Of a stretch of 64,000 nt of DNA, positions 8,789-17,050 are shown piece after piece. The notes under the pieces were generated by a model. That model worked only from the letters and a program-made list of their open reading frames with translations. It had not been told where the DNA came from and did no database searches. Location: the NCBI GenBank assembly GCA_021781455.1, contig JAJXWV010000033.1:62001-126000 (forward strand), in the 5' to 3' direction. Position 1 is the stretch's first letter; each line of letters opens with the position of its first letter. The stretch is from Acidobacteriota bacterium (GTDB lineage: Bacteria; Acidobacteriota; Thermoanaerobaculia; Gp7-AA8). A program made the translations under genes and the position numbers.

Positions 8789-10591
8789 ATGGCAGAGCAG
8801 CCGGTCGCTTCCCGTCCGCGATTCCGCACCATGGCTGCCGAGGCTTCGATCCCCATCGACGCCGAAGACCTCATGGCGCTGGCAAGGCGCTACGCGGATC
8901 AGGGGATGTACGACGAGTCCATCCACCTGTACGAGATGGCGGAGAAGCTCAGACCGGGATCGGTGGCCATCCGCGTCAACCTGGCCCGGGTGCAGGAGCT
9001 GAAGCGTGCGGCCGAAGAATCGCGCTATGGCACCGTCCGCCAGGAAGTCGTGGCCGAACGCGCCCGCGATGAGATCGACTCTTCGCAGTACGTCGGTCTG
9101 GCCGAGTACTACATGGCCAAGGACCAGACCTCCAAGGCCATCGAGCTGCTGGAGATCTCCAAGCTCAAGACGCCTAACAACTATCGCCCCTTCGAGATCC
9201 TGGCCCGCCTCTACTACTCACAGGGTGAATGGGACGCCGCTCACGACGAGGTCTCCAAGGCGCGCAAGCTCAATCCCTTCGACCGCGGCCTGGCCGAGAT
9301 TTCCGGCCGCATCGAGTTCGAGCTCAAGAACTTCGACCTGGCCCTGGCCGCGTTCATCGACGCCTTCCTCCTGGCCACCGACCAGAAGGGCGAGAGCACC
9401 GAGCCGGTGCGGCGGATGATCAACACTCTCAAGCGCATCAACAACATCGACCCCAAGGATCTCAACGCCCGCATCAAGACGCGGGTCGAACAGCTGCAGC
9501 TCAGCACCGAACGGCTCGAGCTGCGCAAGGAGAACCTCTTCCGCATCGACACGCGGAAGGAGCTCCGGCAGATCGTCCAGAAGATCGAGCGCGACGCCGA
9601 AAAGCGCGACAACCTCATCCAGATCTCTGCGGACCTGCGCAATCTCTCGGTCTTCCAGCACATGCGCGACGAACAGCTGTTCCGCTTGTCGCGATTCGTG
9701 CGCATCGACGAGTTCGTGCAGGGCGAGTACGTCTTCCACGAGGAAGACCGCTCCATGGACTTCTACGTGGTCAAGGACGGACGCGTGGAGGTCCGCAAGG
9801 AGACTCCCTTCGGTCCGCAGATCCTGGGCGCGCTGACCACCGACCAGATTTTCGGAGAGATGAACTTCATCGACCGCACCCATCGCTCCAGCGACGCCCT
9901 GGCCGTCGACCCGTCAGCCTGCTACACGTTCTCCTTCAGCGCCCTCGACCAGGTCATGGACGAGGACAAGGAAATCGCCGTCGGCCTTCACTGGGCCTTC
10001 TGGCGCTCGCTGACCGAGAAGGTCCGTGACGCCAACGAGCAGCTGAAGCTGTTCTTCCAGGAGGACGCCAAGCGCGGTGCCGGCCGCAAACGCGCCGACG
10101 GCAAACGCGAGACCCAGGAGGTGACCGTCAAGTCCGAGGACAAGGTGGACCTCTTCAAGGAGCGCGGCCTGTCGGCTGCGGAAATGAAGCTGCTGGCCAC
10201 CTTCTCCACCGAGGAGCGATATCGCGAGGCGTCCATGATCTTCCGCGAAGGCGAGAAGGGCGACAAGCTCTTCATCGTCCTGGACGGGCGCGTGCGCATC
10301 TCCAAGTTCATCCCCGGGGTTGGTGAAGAGGCGCTGGCAGTGCTCGACCGCGGCGACTTTTTCGGCGAGATGGCGCTGATCGACGACAAGCCGCGGTCGG
10401 CCGACGCCAAGTCCCACGAGGGCGATGTCACGGTGCTGTCCATCGACCGCGCCACACTCAACGAGATCCTGTCGATGGACCCTCACGCGTCACTGCAGTT
10501 TCTCAATCTCCTCTGCCGCATGATCAGCCGCCGGTTGCGCGAGATCAACGACAAGATCGTGCAGTGGAAGTACATGTCGGGCGGCTTTTGA
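8789..10591 (+). CDS. TPR protein with two cyclic-nucleotide-binding domains
   Basis: This cytoplasmic regulatory protein of 600 residues begins with TPR-like helices (about 20-230) and a charged coiled-coil linker (about 235-285). A cyclic-nucleotide-monophosphate-binding domain follows (about 290-410, with FGEMNFIDRTHRSSDA as the phosphate-binding cassette). After a Lys/Arg-rich linker comes a second such domain (about 450-590, FFGEMALIDDKPRSADA). There is no DNA-binding or enzymatic domain, so it probably works as a scaffold responding to cAMP, cGMP or another ligand. Start at ATG 8789; an in-frame ATG at 8831 is the alternative. The gene is divergent from the lipocalin gene, with only 27 bp between starts. 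Confidence 0.85.
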   Translation: MAEQPVASRPRFRTMAAEASIPIDAEDLMALARRYADQGMYDESIHLYEMAEKLRPGSVAIRVNLARVQELKRAAEESRYGTVRQEVVAERARDEIDSSQYVGLAEYYMAKDQTSKAIELLEISKLKTPNNYRPFEILARLYYSQGEWDAAHDEVSKARKLNPFDRGLAEISGRIEFELKNFDLALAAFIDAFLLATDQKGESTEPVRRMINTLKRINNIDPKDLNARIKTRVEQLQLSTERLELRKENLFRIDTRKELRQIVQKIERDAEKRDNLIQISADLRNLSVFQHMRDEQLFRLSRFVRIDEFVQGEYVFHEEDRSMDFYVVKDGRVEVRKETPFGPQILGALTTDQIFGEMNFIDRTHRSSDALAVDPSACYTFSFSALDQVMDEDKEIAVGLHWAFWRSLTEKVRDANEQLKLFFQEDAKRGAGRKRADGKRETQEVTVKSEDKVDLFKERGLSAAEMKLLATFSTEERYREASMIFREGEKGDKLFIVLDGRVRISKFIPGVGEEALAVLDRGDFFGEMALIDDKPRSADAKSHEGDVTVLSIDRATLNEILSMDPHASLQFLNLLCRMISRRLREINDKIVQWKYMSGGF

Positions 10592-10656
10592 GGCGCAACG
10601 CGCATCGCAGACGGCCGTCTGCCGACGGGAACGCCACCTGCACCTGAGCGGTTGAC

Positions 10657-11496
10657 GTGCTCTTCGCTCTCTTCGTTGCCGTCTTTTTCCTGTTGTGGGG
10701 ATTTCTCACGCTCGCTCTGCCGCCGCTGTGGCGGTCGCTGGCCACAGTTTCGAATCGGGCCGCGGCGACCTCGATGCGTTACGGCATCGTGCGTCGCGCC
10801 GTGCATGCGGCGGGACCTTTTCGCGACTACCTGCCGGTCATCATCCTGGTCGCCGCCGGCGCGCTGATCGCCGGGATGGCCGGCGACGGCTTCCTCGACC
10901 TCGCGGAACGCGTCCGCGCCAACTCTCCCGCCCTGGAGCACTTCGATCGATTCGTGCACGACTGGGCGGTGGCACGCCGTGAGGGCCAGGCCACGCTGTT
11001 CTTCGACGTGATGTCGACGATCGGCGGCCCGGCCGGGCTGGCTGTGCTCGGCGTGCTCGTCGCCGCGATGCTTCTGTGGAAACGGCGCTTCTGGTGGATC
11101 GCGTACCTGGCCGTGACGTCCGGGGGAGCGGCGTTGCTCGTGGGAGAGCTGAAGCGGTTCTTCGCCCGATCACGCCCCGACGTCGCGGAAATGCTGATGC
11201 GCGCCAACGGCTACTCGTTCCCGAGCGGACACGCCATGGGATCGACAGTCGTCTTCGGCGCGCTCGGCTATCTGGCGTTCCGCGTTCTGCGCGAATGGTG
11301 GCAACGCGCCGCGGCGATCTCCCTGGCCTGGACCGTCATCCTTTCCGTGTCGCTCTCGCGCGTCTACCTCGGCGTGCACTGGATCTCGGACGTGACCGCC
11401 GGGGTTGCCTGCGGCATCCTCTGGATCACTACGGCCACAGTCGCTTACGAGACGATGCGCCGGATTCGACGGATTCGAGTCGGCCGGCGCATGTAG
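10657..11496 (+). CDS. PAP2-family membrane phosphatase
   Basis: This 279-residue integral membrane protein of the type 2 phosphatidic acid phosphatase family has the three-part active site: KRFFARSRPD, SFPSGHAMGS and SRVYLGVHWISD, set among about six to seven transmembrane helices. Members dephosphorylate phosphatidic acid, undecaprenyl pyrophosphate or phosphatidylglycerol phosphate in the inner membrane. A cardiolipin synthase gene 2 kb downstream makes a phospholipid role reasonable, but undecaprenyl pyrophosphate recycling is equally possible. The start is GTG at 10657. Its stop lies inside the left arm of a 27-bp inverted repeat. Confidence 0.93.
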   Translation: MLFALFVAVFFLLWGFLTLALPPLWRSLATVSNRAAATSMRYGIVRRAVHAAGPFRDYLPVIILVAAGALIAGMAGDGFLDLAERVRANSPALEHFDRFVHDWAVARREGQATLFFDVMSTIGGPAGLAVLGVLVAAMLLWKRRFWWIAYLAVTSGGAALLVGELKRFFARSRPDVAEMLMRANGYSFPSGHAMGSTVVFGALGYLAFRVLREWWQRAAAISLAWTVILSVSLSRVYLGVHWISDVTAGVACGILWITTATVAYETMRRIRRIRVGRRM

Positions 11497-11579
11497 GGAC
11501 GCGCAGCAGCGCGTCCGCAGCTCGCGTGGCATCTCCCCCCGACCACCGGGCTTGCGGACGCGCTGCTGCGCGTCCCTAC
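11493..11579. repeat. 27-bp perfect inverted repeat, copy 1
   Basis: The left arm (11493-11519) begins GTAGGGACGCGCAGCAGC and is repeated exactly as its reverse complement at 11553-11579, separated by 33 nt. The same arms with a different loop occur at 24308-24386. It lies between convergent genes and overlaps the stop codon of the PAP2 gene. It could act as a bidirectional terminator or an mRNA-stabilising hairpin, but there is no T-tract. Confidence 0.95.
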
Positions 11580-11589
11580 GTCGGGCGGT

Positions 11590-13032
11590 TCAGCGCTTGA
11601 AGTCCTCGAAGCGCGACGGGGCGTGCGGCGCGTACATCTCGCGCACCAGCTGCCCGATGGTCATCCGGTTCAGCGCCTCGGCGGTGGAGCTGTTGATGCG
11701 GTCGATGACCAGGCCGATGGTTTGACGGGTCTCGTCGTCGGGAGTGAGATCGGGAATGGCACGGCGCACACCCTCCACTCCCATGACCACTTCTTCGACG
11801 GTGATGCGGTCGGGGTCGCAGGCGGGCAGGAAGGCGGGATATTCACCACCGACCTGTTTGAGCAGCTTCGCTTCTTCGAGCCGCCGGAGAATGCGCGCCA
11901 TCTGCGAGTCCTTCGTGCCGAACTGCTCGGCCAGCCGGTACGAAGAAGGCACATCCTCGCGCCGCTCGAAGCGGCGGGTGATCTCGATGATGGCGCGGAG
12001 GGCGAAGAACACGTCGTAGCGCGGATCGTCCTCGATCTGATTTTCCGAGGCCCGCAGCACGCCGTAGAGATTCTGGAAGACGAAGCTGATTTCTACGCCT
12101 AACAGAATGACCACCCACATGACCTCGATGGCGATCAGGAAGATGACGGCCAGCCCTACGGTGCCGTAGATCAGGTTGAACCGGCCCTGGAAGAGGTGGG
12201 CCGAGTAAATGCCGAAGCCCCAGCGCACCAGGGTGAAGAGCAGAGTGGTCACGGCCGCACCCACGAATGCCGACTTCACGAATACCCGCGTGGAGGGGAC
12301 CAGCCAGAAAAGCATCGTGAAGGCCACCAGCAGGATCACCACCGGGGCGATGTGGAAGATCAGGTCGTTCTTGAACAGCACCCGCAGGTAACGGTTCCGC
12401 TCCAGCATGCTGGTGGTGGTGAACGAAAGTCCCATCAGCAGCGGTCCCCAGAAGAACAGCATCGTGAAGGCCATGATCTTCTGGCGATAGCCACGGACGC
12501 TGCGCACCTTCCAGATCTGATTGACCGTCGCTTCGACGGCCAGGAACAGGCGGAAAGCGATGACCATGAACACGATCGCGCCGACGGTGGACGCGGCGGC
12601 GGCGTTTTCTGCGAAACGGGCCAGGTGGTACGTCAGCGCCGGCGACTGGTAGGGGATGACGACGTTCAGCACGTTGTCGATCTGCGTCTGAAAATCGGGA
12701 AACAACGTCTTGAAGTACCGGGACAGAACCTGGGTGAAGGCCACCAGCAGCGGGATCAGGGAGAGCAGGGTCGTGTAGGCGAGAGAGGCGGCTCGGGAGG
12801 TCCCTTCGATGTCGTAGAACTCGCGGGCCACTTCGCGTACGAAGAGAAAGAACTCCACCGTGACCACGCGTGCCCGGTGGCGGCCGGTGGCCTCCCGGCG
12901 ATAGACGAGCACGGCTGGGTCCGTCAGCCAGCCCCAGACCGTCTTCCGCAGCACCGCCAGACGCTGCACCCACGCGGCACGAGGCTGCTCGGAGGTCTCT
13001 CGCGGATCGACCTGCAGCGGATCATCCGACAT
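11590..13032 (-). CDS. YihY/BrkB-family membrane protein with C-terminal winged-helix domain
   Basis: This 480-residue protein has a YihY/BrkB core of six transmembrane helices (about residues 50-345, with SRAASLAYTTLLSLIPLL and the conserved FNLIYGTVG segment). A cytoplasmic C-terminal region (about 370-470) reads like a winged-helix, Rrf2-like domain (SYRLAEQFGTKDSQMARILRRLEE). The family was once misnamed ribonuclease BN; its biochemical role is unsettled. The added DNA-binding-type domain suggests a membrane-tethered regulator or a ligand sensor. The ATG at 13032 gives a charged N-terminal tail before the first helix. It is divergent from DUF4112 and cls, which share the membrane theme. 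Confidence 0.88.
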   Translation of the reverse strand: MSDDPLQVDPRETSEQPRAAWVQRLAVLRKTVWGWLTDPAVLVYRREATGRHRARVVTVEFFLFVREVAREFYDIEGTSRAASLAYTTLLSLIPLLVAFTQVLSRYFKTLFPDFQTQIDNVLNVVIPYQSPALTYHLARFAENAAAASTVGAIVFMVIAFRLFLAVEATVNQIWKVRSVRGYRQKIMAFTMLFFWGPLLMGLSFTTTSMLERNRYLRVLFKNDLIFHIAPVVILLVAFTMLFWLVPSTRVFVKSAFVGAAVTTLLFTLVRWGFGIYSAHLFQGRFNLIYGTVGLAVIFLIAIEVMWVVILLGVEISFVFQNLYGVLRASENQIEDDPRYDVFFALRAIIEITRRFERREDVPSSYRLAEQFGTKDSQMARILRRLEEAKLLKQVGGEYPAFLPACDPDRITVEEVVMGVEGVRRAIPDLTPDDETRQTIGLVIDRINSSTAEALNRMTIGQLVREMYAPHAPSRFEDFKR

Positions 13033-13143
13033 GAGTAGTCCACTATAAACGCAACTTTCGTGTCCCCGCCGGTCGGGAGTGGCCAACCGAGCCGGGCGGC
13101 ACGATCTTCGCCAGAGAATGGAAGCGCGCTGTTCCGCGACCTC

Positions 13144-13653
13144 ATGAGCCCGAACAAAGCCATCATCCCGGAGGTGATCGAGCCCGACGAAAAGCTGCCG
13201 GCCGATCTCGTGGCGCTGCGCCGATTCGCCTATCTGATGGACGAGGCCGTCGCCGTTCCCGGCACTCGCCGCCGCGTGGGCGTCGATGCCGCGGTCGGAC
13301 TGATCCCGGGCGTCGGCGGCATCATCGGCGGCCTTCTCTCGGCCTGGATCGTCATCAGCGCCGTCCGCCATCGCGTGCCGATCCTCAAGGTGACGCACAT
13401 GATGTTCAACGTCCTCCTCGACGTCGGCATCGGCTCGATTCCCATCGTGGGCGATGTCTTCGACTGGCTGTTCGAAGAAAACGTCATGAACCTGCAACTC
13501 CTGATGCGCCATCGCGATCGACGGCGGCCGCCCCGGACGCCGCGTCAGATGGTCTGGTTCGCGGCCATCATCTTCGGCATCGTGTTGTTCTCGGGAATCG
13601 TGATGGTCATCGCACTCATCGTCCTGGCGATCTGGCTGGCAGGGAAGCGCTGA
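13144..13653 (+). CDS. DUF4112 domain membrane protein
   Basis: This 169-residue protein has the DUF4112 signature: RFAYLMDEAVAVPGTRRRVG followed by the glycine-rich membrane hairpin GLIPGVGGIIGGLLSAWIV, then a second IGSIPIVGDVFDWLF motif, and a final transmembrane helix near the C-terminus. Its function is unknown. I chose the ATG at 13144; a GTG at 13060 would add 28 residues that look unlike protein. The stop overlaps the next ATG (TGATG), so it is translationally coupled to cardiolipin synthase and may assist membrane lipid metabolism. Confidence 0.88.
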   Translation: MSPNKAIIPEVIEPDEKLPADLVALRRFAYLMDEAVAVPGTRRRVGVDAAVGLIPGVGGIIGGLLSAWIVISAVRHRVPILKVTHMMFNVLLDVGIGSIPIVGDVFDWLFEENVMNLQLLMRHRDRRRPPRTPRQMVWFAAIIFGIVLFSGIVMVIALIVLAIWLAGKR

Positions 13654-14909
13654 TGCTCTTTCGCCGGAACAGCAAGCCGCGATATCTGCACCGCAAGGCG
13701 CTGCCGATCGTCCGGCGGCGCCTGCCGATGCGCTATCACATGAAGCACCAGTTCGGCATCGCGGACGTCGCCTTCCTGCAGACGATGCACGCGCTGACCG
13801 GCGCTCCGCTGTCGACCGGCAATTGCGTGGAGATCCTCAAGAACGGCGTGCGCATCTTTCCGTCGATGCTGGCTGCGATCCGCACCGCCAGGCGGACGAT
13901 CAATCTCGAGTTCTACATCTACTGGGACGGCGAGGTCGGGCGCATGTTCGCCGAGGCGCTGGCCGAACGCGCCCGCGCAGGGGTGCAGGTCAAGGTCATC
14001 CTCGATGCGGTCGGGTCCGCCCCGATGTCGGCGCAGCTGATCGACTTCCTGCGAGGCAACGGAATCGACCTGGAGTGGTATCACCCGCTGCGCTGGTACA
14101 CGCTCTCACGATTCAACCACCGCACGCACCGCAAGCTGCTCATCGTCGACGGGCGCGTCGGCTTCTCGGGCGGGGTCGGAATCGCCGACGAATGGGAGGG
14201 CGACGCCGACGCGAGCAACCACTGGCGGGACACCATGATCCGCGTCGAAGGCCCGGTGGTCACGCAGATGCAGTTCGCCTTCATGGACAACTGGGTCAAG
14301 AGCCGCGGCGAGCTGCTGACCGGCCTCGACTACTTCCCGGAAGTGCCGGACTGCGGCGACCACCTCACGCAGGTCATCAAGTCTTCGCCGTCCGAGGGAA
14401 GCTCCACGATCAAGCTGCTGTACATCATCTCCATCGTCAGCGCCACGAAGTCGATCTCCATCAGCAACGCCTATTTCGTTCCCGATCCCGACACGATCCG
14501 CGCTCTGGAAGGAGCGGTCCGGCGCGGCGTCGACGTCCGCGTAATCGTCCCGGGTGAGCAAACCGATGTTCCGTTCGTGCGCCAGGCTTCCCGGCTTCAC
14601 TACGAGCTGCTGCTGCGGCGCGGCATCCGCATCTTCGAGTACCAGCCGTCGATGATGCACGCCAAGACGATGGTGGTGGACGGTCTGTGGACGACGATCG
14701 GCTCCTCGAACTTCGACGACCGCAGCTTCCGCCTCAACGACGAGGTCAACGTGAACGTCCACGACCCGCGCATCGCCGCGCAGATGGAAGCGATGTTCGC
14801 GGAAGACCTGGCACGCTCGCGCGAGATCACGCTGCCGCGCTGGTTCAAGCGCACGGCGCTCGATCGGGTCAAGGAGAGAATCGCCGGGATCTTCGGCCGG
14901 CAGTTGTGA
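13653..14909 (+). CDS. cls: cardiolipin synthase (phospholipase D family)
   Basis: This 418-residue enzyme joins phosphatidylglycerol to a second lipid to make cardiolipin. Both HKD motifs are present: HRKLLIVDG with GGVGIAD (about residues 164-180), and HAKTMVVDG with GSSNFDDRS (about 336-356). It lacks the N-terminal transmembrane pair of ClsA, so it resembles ClsB, which is peripheral and can also use phosphatidylethanolamine. Translation is probably coupled to DUF4112 through the TGATG overlap. The nearby PAP2 phosphatase could supply phosphatidylglycerol, but this is inference. Confidence 0.93.
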   Translation: MLFRRNSKPRYLHRKALPIVRRRLPMRYHMKHQFGIADVAFLQTMHALTGAPLSTGNCVEILKNGVRIFPSMLAAIRTARRTINLEFYIYWDGEVGRMFAEALAERARAGVQVKVILDAVGSAPMSAQLIDFLRGNGIDLEWYHPLRWYTLSRFNHRTHRKLLIVDGRVGFSGGVGIADEWEGDADASNHWRDTMIRVEGPVVTQMQFAFMDNWVKSRGELLTGLDYFPEVPDCGDHLTQVIKSSPSEGSSTIKLLYIISIVSATKSISISNAYFVPDPDTIRALEGAVRRGVDVRVIVPGEQTDVPFVRQASRLHYELLLRRGIRIFEYQPSMMHAKTMVVDGLWTTIGSSNFDDRSFRLNDEVNVNVHDPRIAAQMEAMFAEDLARSREITLPRWFKRTALDRVKERIAGIFGRQL

Positions 14910-14914
14910 GTTCT

Positions 14915-14998
14915 GTCATCCCGAGCGTGAGCGAGGGATCTGGGCGGTCTTCTCTCCGGTGTCGCGCCTCCGCGACTCGAGTGCTCAGGGTGAGGAGG
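14915..14998 (+). repeat. dispersed intergenic repeat, left-end type (GTCATCCCGAG)
   Basis: It begins GTCATCCCGAGCGTGAGCGAG and ends GTGCTCAGGGTGAGG, that is, with inverted termini of the family GTCATCCTGAG...CTCAGGATGAC. Its right end contains the stop codon of the minus-strand kinase gene, so the last residues of that protein (TSSP) are repeat-derived. Confidence 0.7.
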
Positions 14999-15485
14999 TG
15001 ATTCCCCGATGAATGGCGTCGACCGTTTCCGCCAGACTCTGCTCGGTGGAATCGAGCACCCTGAAGTCAGTGAAGGTCGCGCGCGAAAAGTCCCGATGAA
15101 GGATCTGCGACCGTTCCGGCTCGCGCTGATCCGCGGGACGTTCGCGGTCGCGGCGAATGACGGTTTCGAGACTGGGCAGAAGAACGAAGCCGTGCACGTC
15201 GTGGAACTGGCTCTTGAACTTCTTCAGCTGATCGTCGAGGAAGATCCCGTCGATGATGACGACGTACCCTGCCTCTGTTTGCCGCTTGATCATCTCCGCC
15301 GCGATGGATTCGCTGAGCCGCAACTGTTCTGCGGCCTCGTCCCGCCACGGTTCCGCGTAGCCGCTCTTCACAAAATGCCGGATTGTATCGAGCGAGAAGA
15401 ACACAGAGCGGGGAAACCGCTTCGCAAGCTCCTCCCCGACCGATGTCTTTCCGGCGGCGGGCGGACCGCTGAGGACGATCAGCAT
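14985..15485 (-). CDS. P-loop kinase-like ATPase
   Basis: This 166-residue protein begins directly with a Walker A loop (MLIVLSGPPAAGKTS) and has the size of small-molecule kinases such as shikimate or gluconate kinase and Zeta-toxin-like kinases. Other features are an Asp in SLDTIRHF, a Walker-B-like strand VVIIDGIFLDD and a lid-like arginine cluster RRDRERP. It is the last gene after tal-pgi and gnd, 7 bp downstream of the gnd stop. A sugar or sugar-acid kinase feeding the pentose phosphate pathway is therefore attractive but unproven. The ATG at 15485 is used because an upstream start would extend into gnd. Confidence 0.8.
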   Translation of the reverse strand: MLIVLSGPPAAGKTSVGEELAKRFPRSVFFSLDTIRHFVKSGYAEPWRDEAAEQLRLSESIAAEMIKRQTEAGYVVIIDGIFLDDQLKKFKSQFHDVHGFVLLPSLETVIRRDRERPADQREPERSQILHRDFSRATFTDFRVLDSTEQSLAETVDAIHRGITSSP

Positions 15486-15492
15486 CGACGGC

Positions 15493-16914
15493 TCAGAGAT
15501 GGGCCCAGTCGGAGTGCACGAACGGCGCATCCGGCCCCTCGTCATTCCGCTGATACGTGTGTGCGCCGAAGTCGTCGCGTTGCGCCTGCGTCAGGTTCTG
15601 GGGCAGCTCGGCCGTGCGGTAGGCGTCGAGGTAGGCGAGGCTCGACGACATGGCCGGAATGCTGATGCCATGCATCTGCGCGAACGACGCAGTCCTGCGC
15701 CAGGCCGCCTGTGAACTGGTGACGCGCTGCGCAAAGTCGTCGTCGAGCAGCAGGTTCGGCAGATCGGGCCTGCGCTCGTACGCTCGCATGATCGAGTCGA
15801 GGAAGCGCGCCCGGATGATGCAGCCCGCCTTCCAGATCCTGGCCATCTCCCGCATGTTCACATTCCACTTCCACTCGCGCGAGCCGGCCTGAATCAGCGA
15901 CATGCCCTGCGCATACGAGCAGATCTTCGAGGCGTACAGGGCGTCGTGAACGTCGGCGACGAACTGCTTGTGATCGTCCACCCGCGCACTGGCATCCGGT
16001 CCGCGCAGGACCTTCGACGCCGTCACCCGCTCCTCTTTCATCGACGACAGCACGCGCGCGTCAATCGCCGCCGCGATCGTCGGGACCGGCACTGCCAGGT
16101 CGAGCGCCACCTGCGCCGTCCATTTGCCCGTGCCCTTCTGCCCCGCTTTGTCGAGCACCTTGTCCACGAGCGGCGCGCCGCTCTTCGGATCCTTCACGCG
16201 GAAGATGTGCGCCGTGATCTCGATCAGAAACGACTCCAGCGGGCCGCGGTTCCAGTCGTCGAAGATCGCCGCCAGCTCGTCCGCGTTCGCCCCCAATCCT
16301 CTGCGCAGCATCTCGTAGGCCTCGGCGATCAGCTCCATGTCGCCGTACTCGATGCCGTTGTGCACCATCTTCACGTAGTGGCCCGCGCCGTCCGGCCCGA
16401 CATGGGTGACACAGGAACCGGAGTCGCTCTTCGCAGCGATGGCCTCGAAGACGGGCTTGATCGCCTGCCAAGACTGGTCAGAGCCGCCCGGCATCAGCGA
16501 CGGACCGAAACGCGCCCCCTCTTCGCCGCCCGACACACCCGAGCCGACGAAGTGGATGCCCTTCGCCTCGAGCCGCTTCGTCCGCTCCTGCGTGTCCTTG
16601 AAGAAAGAGTTGCCGCCGTCGATGAGCACGTCGCCCGGCTCGAGGAAAGGCGAGATCTTCTCGATGGTCTGGTCGACCGGAGAGCCGGCCGGGATCATCA
16701 TCATGATCCGCCGCGGACGCTCCAGCGCCCTGGTGAAGTCTTCGAACGTCTTCGTGCCGGTGATCTTCTTTCCGCGATGGTCGTTGACGAAGCGGTCCAC
16801 CCAGTCGCCCTCGAGGTTCCAGACGGCCACCGAAAAGCCGTGCTCCTCGACGTTGAGCGCCAGGTTCTCCCCCATCACGCCGAGCCCGATCATTCCGAAT
16901 TGCGCCTGGGCCAT
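15493..16914 (-). CDS. gnd: 6-phosphogluconate dehydrogenase (decarboxylating)
   Basis: Gnd oxidatively decarboxylates 6-phosphogluconate to ribulose-5-phosphate with NADP+, in the oxidative pentose phosphate pathway. The 473-residue length is that of the long dimeric form. Motifs are the nucleotide-binding GLGVMGENLALN at residues 10-21, the substrate loop GSGVSGGEEGARFGPSLMPGG (about 128-148) and the all-helical C-terminal domain with HVGPDGAGHYVKMVHNGIEY. It lies downstream of tal-pgi on the same strand, separated by a heptanucleotide hairpin array, and 7 bp upstream of a P-loop kinase. Carbon-flux genes are thus grouped here. Confidence 0.97.
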   Translation of the reverse strand: MAQAQFGMIGLGVMGENLALNVEEHGFSVAVWNLEGDWVDRFVNDHRGKKITGTKTFEDFTRALERPRRIMMMIPAGSPVDQTIEKISPFLEPGDVLIDGGNSFFKDTQERTKRLEAKGIHFVGSGVSGGEEGARFGPSLMPGGSDQSWQAIKPVFEAIAAKSDSGSCVTHVGPDGAGHYVKMVHNGIEYGDMELIAEAYEMLRRGLGANADELAAIFDDWNRGPLESFLIEITAHIFRVKDPKSGAPLVDKVLDKAGQKGTGKWTAQVALDLAVPVPTIAAAIDARVLSSMKEERVTASKVLRGPDASARVDDHKQFVADVHDALYASKICSYAQGMSLIQAGSREWKWNVNMREMARIWKAGCIIRARFLDSIMRAYERRPDLPNLLLDDDFAQRVTSSQAAWRRTASFAQMHGISIPAMSSSLAYLDAYRTAELPQNLTQAQRDDFGAHTYQRNDEGPDAPFVHSDWAHL

Positions 16915-16950
16915 GACTCACTCCTTCTGTTCGGCACGCCAGAACAATAG

Positions 16951-17026
16951 TGCTGAGTGCTGAGTGCTGAGTCCTGAGTGGCTCGAACGCGTTTCCTCAG
17001 GACTCAGCACTCAGCACTCAGGACTT
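16951..17026. repeat. heptanucleotide inverted array, family 2 (TGCTGAG/TCCTGAG), copy 1
   Basis: The left arm is TGCTGAG x3 then TCCTGAG (16951-16978). After a 17-nt spacer the right arm reads CTCAGGA, CTCAGCA, CTCAGCA, CTCAGGA (16996-17023). Read as reverse complement, the TGC/TCC variant order is mirrored except in the outermost unit. It lies between the tal-pgi stop and the gnd start. Confidence 0.96.
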
Positions 17027-17050
17027 GAATCTCTTTCCCGGACTGGTCGG

